64,000 nucleotides of DNA. It comes from Flectobacillus major DSM 103 (lineage in GTDB: Bacteria > Bacteroidota > Bacteroidia > Cytophagales > Spirosomataceae). Each line of letters opens with the position of its first letter. Positions within the stretch are counted from its first letter, which is position 1. The notes below the pieces were generated by a model. That model was given only the letters and a program-made list of their open reading frames with translations, had not been told where the DNA came from and searched no databases. Both the position numbers and the translations under genes were made by a program. The DNA is taken from assembly GCF_000427405.1 (NCBI RefSeq), contig NZ_KE386491.1, positions 286,001 through 350,000 on the forward strand, written 5' to 3'. Shown piece by piece: positions 60,572 through 64,000 of this stretch.

Positions 60572-60663
60572 GTACTTCTGTAATGGTTATATTTTCTATT
60601 ACAGTGATTGTATTAGTATATGTTTTGCACAATCGACTCGCCAAACAGAAATTTGGCTTATAA
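60526..60663 (+). pseudogene. Short frame resembling the N-terminus of a histidine kinase
   Basis: An ATG at 60526, inside the 3' end of membrane protein B, opens a 45-codon frame with one span: KSIVEIGTSVMVIFSITVIV, then LVYVLHNRLAKQKFGL. It resembles the N-terminus of the downstream kinase (VQVIILGTIAMLLPVGAIIV, then FVMMYYRKQRLQKENF) in the GT and M positions and the terminal R-QK. It stops before any kinase domain. It may be a vestige of a duplicated kinase or a functional single-span peptide translated by coupling. Confidence 0.4.
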
Positions 60664-60784
60664 TTCAGTGAAATTTTGAAGTTGATGAGTCAACCCAACA
60701 CGGTGTCTTTAATATAACATTAAAGCGATAATTTTATCTGAAATTTCCCTAAACGTAAGTGGAGAATAGATACGTCAGTGGCAC

Positions 60785-60828
60785 TTAAACCCCAATAAAG
60801 AGAAGAGATTTTCTTTATTGGGGTTTAA
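60785..60828 (+). terminator. Rho-independent hairpin upstream of the histidine kinase
   Basis: TTAAACCCCAATAAAGA at 60785-60801 pairs perfectly (17 bp) with TCTTTATTGGGGTTTAA at 60812-60828. A short A/T run follows. It probably ends the membrane-protein operon and separates it from the kinase genes. Confidence 0.8.
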
Positions 60829-60884
60829 ATGTTTACTTTGAATAATATTCAATCGTTATTTTAATTATTACTTGAATCAAAAGT

Positions 60885-61670
60885 ATGAACATGGATTTGG
60901 TACAAGTGATTATCCTTGGTACAATTGCGATGCTACTGCCTGTTGGGGCAATTATCGTTTTTGTAATGATGTACTATAGAAAGCAAAGATTACAAAAAGA
61001 AAATTTTGACCGCTTAGAGGAAGAATACAAACAGTCGTTGTTGGTAGCCAGTATTGTTTCTCAGGAATCGGTGCGTCGTCAGATTGGCGGCGATTTGCAC
61101 GACGATATTGGAACATTGCTGTCGGCTACGCGAATGAGCCTTTCTCAAATTGCAAAACACGTTGACAACGAAAATAAGCGAACCTTTTTGCTCAATCAGA
61201 CACAGGAGCTACTCAATGAAGCCTTAAATAATGTAAGACGTATTTCTAAGGAGTTGATGCCTAGTACTTTAGATGAATTTGGCCTGATCGAAGCCCTAAA
61301 AGATTTTTCACAGAAAATGACTTCTCATGCCAGTATGCCTATCACTTTTCATTATAGCACTGGCGAAAAACGATATGACAAAAAACTAGAGCTACCCCTA
61401 TATCGTTCTGCTCAAGAATTAGTCAATAATGCCCTAAAACACGCCCAAGCTACCATGATAGATTTAGACCTTTCCGAAATCAACGGTAGCCTTATCTTAG
61501 AAGTACAAGATAATGGTATTGGCTTCGACCTAGAGGAGGTTAATAAACCTGATAGAGGCATTGGGCTGAAAAACATAGAAAGCCGACTGAGTGTAATCAA
61601 TGGTCGAATTATTATTGATGTTGCCAAAGGCAAAGGTTCTCGCTTTGTGATAACAGTCCCAACCAATTAA
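60885..61670 (+). CDS. NarL-type sensor histidine kinase
   Basis: 261 residues. One N-terminal span (VQVIILGTIAMLLPVGAIIV), no periplasmic domain, then a HisKA_3 dimerisation region with phospho-acceptor H72 in GGDLHDDIGTLLSA and RISKELMPSTLDEFGLIEAL. The HATPase domain has an N-box ELVNNALKHAQA, G1 DNGIGFD and G2 RGIGLKNIESRL. A kinase without its own sensor domain needs an outside input, so the multi-span proteins upstream are candidates. ATG at 60885 and 60891 are both possible starts. It forms an operon with the response regulator 22 bases downstream. Confidence 0.95.
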   Translation: MNMDLVQVIILGTIAMLLPVGAIIVFVMMYYRKQRLQKENFDRLEEEYKQSLLVASIVSQESVRRQIGGDLHDDIGTLLSATRMSLSQIAKHVDNENKRTFLLNQTQELLNEALNNVRRISKELMPSTLDEFGLIEALKDFSQKMTSHASMPITFHYSTGEKRYDKKLELPLYRSAQELVNNALKHAQATMIDLDLSEINGSLILEVQDNGIGFDLEEVNKPDRGIGLKNIESRLSVINGRIIIDVAKGKGSRFVITVPTN

Positions 61671-61692
61671 AATTTTCTATTTTACAAAGATT

Positions 61693-62349
61693 ATGGAAAA
61701 AAAAATACGTATTGCTATTGCTGATGATCATGCTTTGTTTCGTCGAGGAATGGTTTCGTTGCTTAATATGAATGACGACTTTACGGTGGTGTTGGAAGCT
61801 GCCAACGGTCAAGACCTCATCAATGCCATTAGTACAACAAAGCCAGAAGTAATTTTGATGGATTTACAAATGCCCATATTAGACGGCATCAGAGCTACCG
61901 AGCAAATCAAACGCATTTATCCCGAAATCAAAATTATCGTTATTTCTATGCACGACGAAGACCAGTTTGTGACTCGTCTCATGGAGCTAGGAGCAAACGG
62001 GTATCTGCTGAAAGATGCCGACCCCGACGAAGTTGAACGAGCTATCCGTACAATTGTTACCGAAGACTACTATTATGGCCCATTCTTGGTAAAAGTTATG
62101 CACAATAGAATTACCAATAAGCCCATTAAGAAGGAAGTCCCCAAATTATTTGTTCCTATCGATTTGTCGGAGCGAGAATTAGAAGTACTCAAATTTATTT
62201 GTGAAGGAATGACCACCACCCAAATTGCCGAAGTACTGTTTTTAAGCGCCCGTACTGTGGAAGGCCACCGCAACCGTATTATGGAAAAAACAGGTACAAA
62301 GAATGTAGCTGGAATGGTAGCATGGGCAGTCAGAAATGGGATTTGTTAA
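61693..62349 (+). CDS. NarL/LuxR-type response regulator
   Basis: 218 residues. Receiver domain 1-120 with acidic pocket DD at 11-12, phosphorylation site D57 in VILMDLQMPILDG, and the signal residue and Lys in VISMHDEDQF/LLKDADPDEV. The C-terminal LuxR-type helix-turn-helix is LSERELEVLKFICEGMTTTQ, then IAEVLFLSARTVEGHRNRIM. It is the DNA-binding output of the kinase encoded 22 bases upstream. The AAATACCTGTTTT direct repeats at 58600 and 59452 are candidate targets, but that link has not been shown. Confidence 0.96.
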   Translation: MEKKIRIAIADDHALFRRGMVSLLNMNDDFTVVLEAANGQDLINAISTTKPEVILMDLQMPILDGIRATEQIKRIYPEIKIIVISMHDEDQFVTRLMELGANGYLLKDADPDEVERAIRTIVTEDYYYGPFLVKVMHNRITNKPIKKEVPKLFVPIDLSERELEVLKFICEGMTTTQIAEVLFLSARTVEGHRNRIMEKTGTKNVAGMVAWAVRNGIC

Positions 62350-62412
62350 AAGATTTTCTTCCTTACTATTATCATCAAAGACAATCTATAAGGAATTATA
62401 AGGCATATCTTC

Positions 62413-62420
62413 TAACTTTG
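62413..62420 (+). promoter_or_regulatory. Candidate -7 promoter element for tyrS
   Basis: TAACTTTG, an exact TAnnTTTG, 71 bases before the tyrS ATG. No -33 TTTG lies at the standard spacing. Confidence 0.45.
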
Positions 62421-62491
62421 TAACTTAGTTATATTGAGAGAAGAGCATTTTTTAGTGCTTGGCCCTTATTCACACAATTATTAAGCAAATA

Positions 62492-63793
62492 ATGCAAAAG
62501 AATTTTATTGAAGAATTGCGTTGGAGAGGAATGCTCCACGACGTGATGCCCGGTACAGAAGAACAACTTAATAAAGAAATAACAGCCGCTTATATTGGTT
62601 TTGACCCCACTGCATCATCCCTTCATATTGGTAATCTTGCAACGATTATGCTTTTAAAGCATTTTCAATTATGTGGACACAAACCTATTGCTTTGGTAGG
62701 AGGTGCAACAGGTATGATTGGCGACCCTTCTTTTAAGGCTGCCGAAAGAAGCTTCCTGTCGGAAGAAACACTCCGATTTAATCAAGAAGGTATACGCAAG
62801 CAATTATCTAAGTTTTTAGATTTTGACTGTGGCGAAAATTCAGCCGAGTTAGTTAATAACTATGATTGGTTTAAAGATTTTTCATTTTTAGGCTTTTTGC
62901 GTGAAGCAGGAAAATACCTTTCTGTCAATTATATGATGTCTAAAGACTCCGTAAAAAAGCGTTTAGAAACAGGTATTTCCTTCACCGAGTTTTCGTATCA
63001 GTTATTACAAGGATACGATTTCTACTGGTTGTACAAAAACAAAAACGTTCGTTTACAAATGGGAGGGTCTGACCAATGGGGCAATATTACCACAGGTACA
63101 GAAATCATTCGTAGAAAAGAAGGTGGCTCAGAAGAATTAACACATCAAGCATTTGCCTTAACAACACCGTTAGTAACCAAAGCCGATGGTACTAAATTTG
63201 GTAAGTCTGAGTCTGGTAATGTATGGCTCGATGCCAGTATGACTAGCCCATACCAGTTTTATCAATTCTGGCTCAATGCCGCCGATGCCGATTGCCATAG
63301 ACTATTACGTGTATTTACGTTGTTTACCAAAGACGAAATAGAAGCTATCGAAAAAGAACACGCCGAAGCTCCGCATCTTCGTATTATGCAAAAAGCATTG
63401 GCAAAAGATGTAACTTGTCGAGTACATTCAGAAGACGCTTATGAGGTTGCAGTAAAGGCTTCAGAAATATTGTATGGAAAAGGTACTTTCGATACCTTAC
63501 AAGGTATGTCCGACAGTGATATATTATCAGTATTTGATGGAGTGCCTCAAACAACCATTTCTCGTGAAGTATACAACACTTGTGTTAATATTACCGATTT
63601 GGTATCGGTAACTACCAATGGTGAGGTATATCCATCCAAAGGAGAAGCCCGTCGTGCCATTCAGGGCAATGCGTTAAGTATTAATAAGACAAAAATCGCA
63701 GACCCTAATCATATTGTAGACTTTATATTATTAAATGAGAAGTATCTATTGTTAGGAAAGGGAAAGAAAAATCACTTATTAATTATTGAGTAA
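62492..63793 (+). CDS. tyrS: Tyrosyl-tRNA synthetase
   Basis: 433 residues from the ATG at 62492, giving [20 protein letters not shown]. An in-frame TTG at 62459 would add a leader that the family lacks. It charges tRNA-Tyr. The class I signatures are HIGN ([12 protein letters not shown]) and KFGKS ([11 protein letters not shown]). YIGFDPTA and the specificity region [20 protein letters not shown], then QWGNI, are diagnostic of TyrRS. The S4-like C-terminal tail ends with [20 protein letters not shown] and [13 protein letters not shown]. It is monocistronic and followed by the dispersed hairpin element. Confidence 0.97.
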   Translation: MQKNFIEELRWRGMLHDVMPGTEEQLNKEITAAYIGFDPTASSLHIGNLATIMLLKHFQLCGHKPIALVGGATGMIGDPSFKAAERSFLSEETLRFNQEGIRKQLSKFLDFDCGENSAELVNNYDWFKDFSFLGFLREAGKYLSVNYMMSKDSVKKRLETGISFTEFSYQLLQGYDFYWLYKNKNVRLQMGGSDQWGNITTGTEIIRRKEGGSEELTHQAFALTTPLVTKADGTKFGKSESGNVWLDASMTSPYQFYQFWLNAADADCHRLLRVFTLFTKDEIEAIEKEHAEAPHLRIMQKALAKDVTCRVHSEDAYEVAVKASEILYGKGTFDTLQGMSDSDILSVFDGVPQTTISREVYNTCVNITDLVSVTTNGEVYPSKGEARRAIQGNALSINKTKIADPNHIVDFILLNEKYLLLGKGKKNHLLIIE

Positions 63794-63807
63794 AAGTACA
63801 TTTCATA

Positions 63808-63990
63808 AAACATGAGTCATCCCAAACATTAGGTAATATGAAAAGAGACCTCTATTGGTGTTTGTTGTGATTTAGAAGGTTGTCAAGAGAATATTGAAGA
63901 GGCTTATCAATTGCTCAAATAATAGAAAATTAGGGGTTATGCATGCAAAAGGCGTTCGAAATTAGTTTTTTGAACGCCTTTTGCATGTTA
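63808..63990 (+). repeat. Dispersed hairpin element (copy B)
   Basis: Starts 15 bases after the tyrS stop with AACATGAGTCATCCCAAA and ends with TGCATGTT, so AACATG and CATGTT could be short terminal inverted repeats. The terminal hairpin arms 63942-63957 and 63972-63987 (CATGCAAAAGGCGTTC) pair perfectly. It aligns along its whole length with copy A (57999-58173). The loop here (AATTAGTTTT) is the inverse complement of the loop in copies A and C. It also serves as the likely tyrS terminator. Confidence 0.85.
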
Positions 63991-64000
63991 ATTTTCAGAA

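Noticed and set aside
1..64000. tRNA, rRNA or complete insertion sequence
   Set aside because: I looked for T-loop signatures, long structured RNA and transposase motifs in the intergenic spaces and saw none that I could support.

Overview
The window reads as chromosomal DNA of an AT-rich Bacteroidota bacterium, most likely from the Cytophagales (Spirosomaceae-like). The evidence is a SusC/SusD pair, a protein with a type IX secretion sorting domain, TonB receptors with N-terminal carboxypeptidase-regulatory domains, few clear Shine-Dalgarno sites, and several TAnnTTTG elements of the Bacteroidota -7 promoter type. This placement is inferred from gene content only. Almost all genes look intact. 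I see no rRNA, tRNA, CRISPR array, prophage or complete insertion sequence.

Layout. 1-3133 (minus): the N-terminal part of a TolB/tricorn-type beta-propeller protein cut by the window edge, a CDF zinc-type exporter with its Fur-family regulator, and a class IV aminotransferase. 3250-6107 (minus): transglutaminase, the proteasome-like Anbu peptidase and an alpha-E protein, the known Anbu neighbourhood but without its ATP-grasp partner. 6471-18500 (mostly plus): SusC/SusD importer, small periplasmic protein, then a large lipoprotein with cytochrome c, DUF1549, LamG-like and DUF1553 regions next to a DUF1501 protein. 18661-22177: xerD divergent from aroQ, a class V aminotransferase and marC. 22340-26769 (minus): TonB receptor and two small outer-membrane barrels. 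26875-33835: RNase H, trmN6, a GT2 glycosyltransferase, tcdA, a LysE exporter, an SGNH-like anchored protein and a GT-C-like membrane protein. 34414-40809: an internally duplicated beta-helix protein, a GNAT-like protein, carboxynorspermidine synthase and an AEC transporter. 41100-44430: DoxX, then an ABC exporter with a GntR repressor and a GIN-like protein. 44790-49839: PASTA protein, T9SS cargo, two rhodaneses, lgt and a helical repeat protein. 50012-54835 (minus): a murein-peptide recycling cluster (NlpC/P60, serine hydrolase, PLP enzyme, dipeptide epimerase). 54909-57997: molybdenum cofactor genes moeA / moaC-mobA, with thiamine pyrophosphokinase. 58595-62349: two paralogous multi-spanning membrane proteins flanking a small CPPNC-tailed protein, then a NarL-type histidine kinase and response regulator. 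62492-63793: tyrS.

The most unusual material is at the right end. An identical 19-bp sequence precedes both halves of the membrane-sensor region at the same distance from the next start codon, and a short frame resembling a second kinase N-terminus lies between the second sensor gene and the kinase. A dispersed non-coding element of about 180 bp lies directly after thiN and after tyrS, with a shortened relative after the helical repeat gene. Each ends in a strong hairpin, and one copy has the hairpin loop in the opposite orientation.
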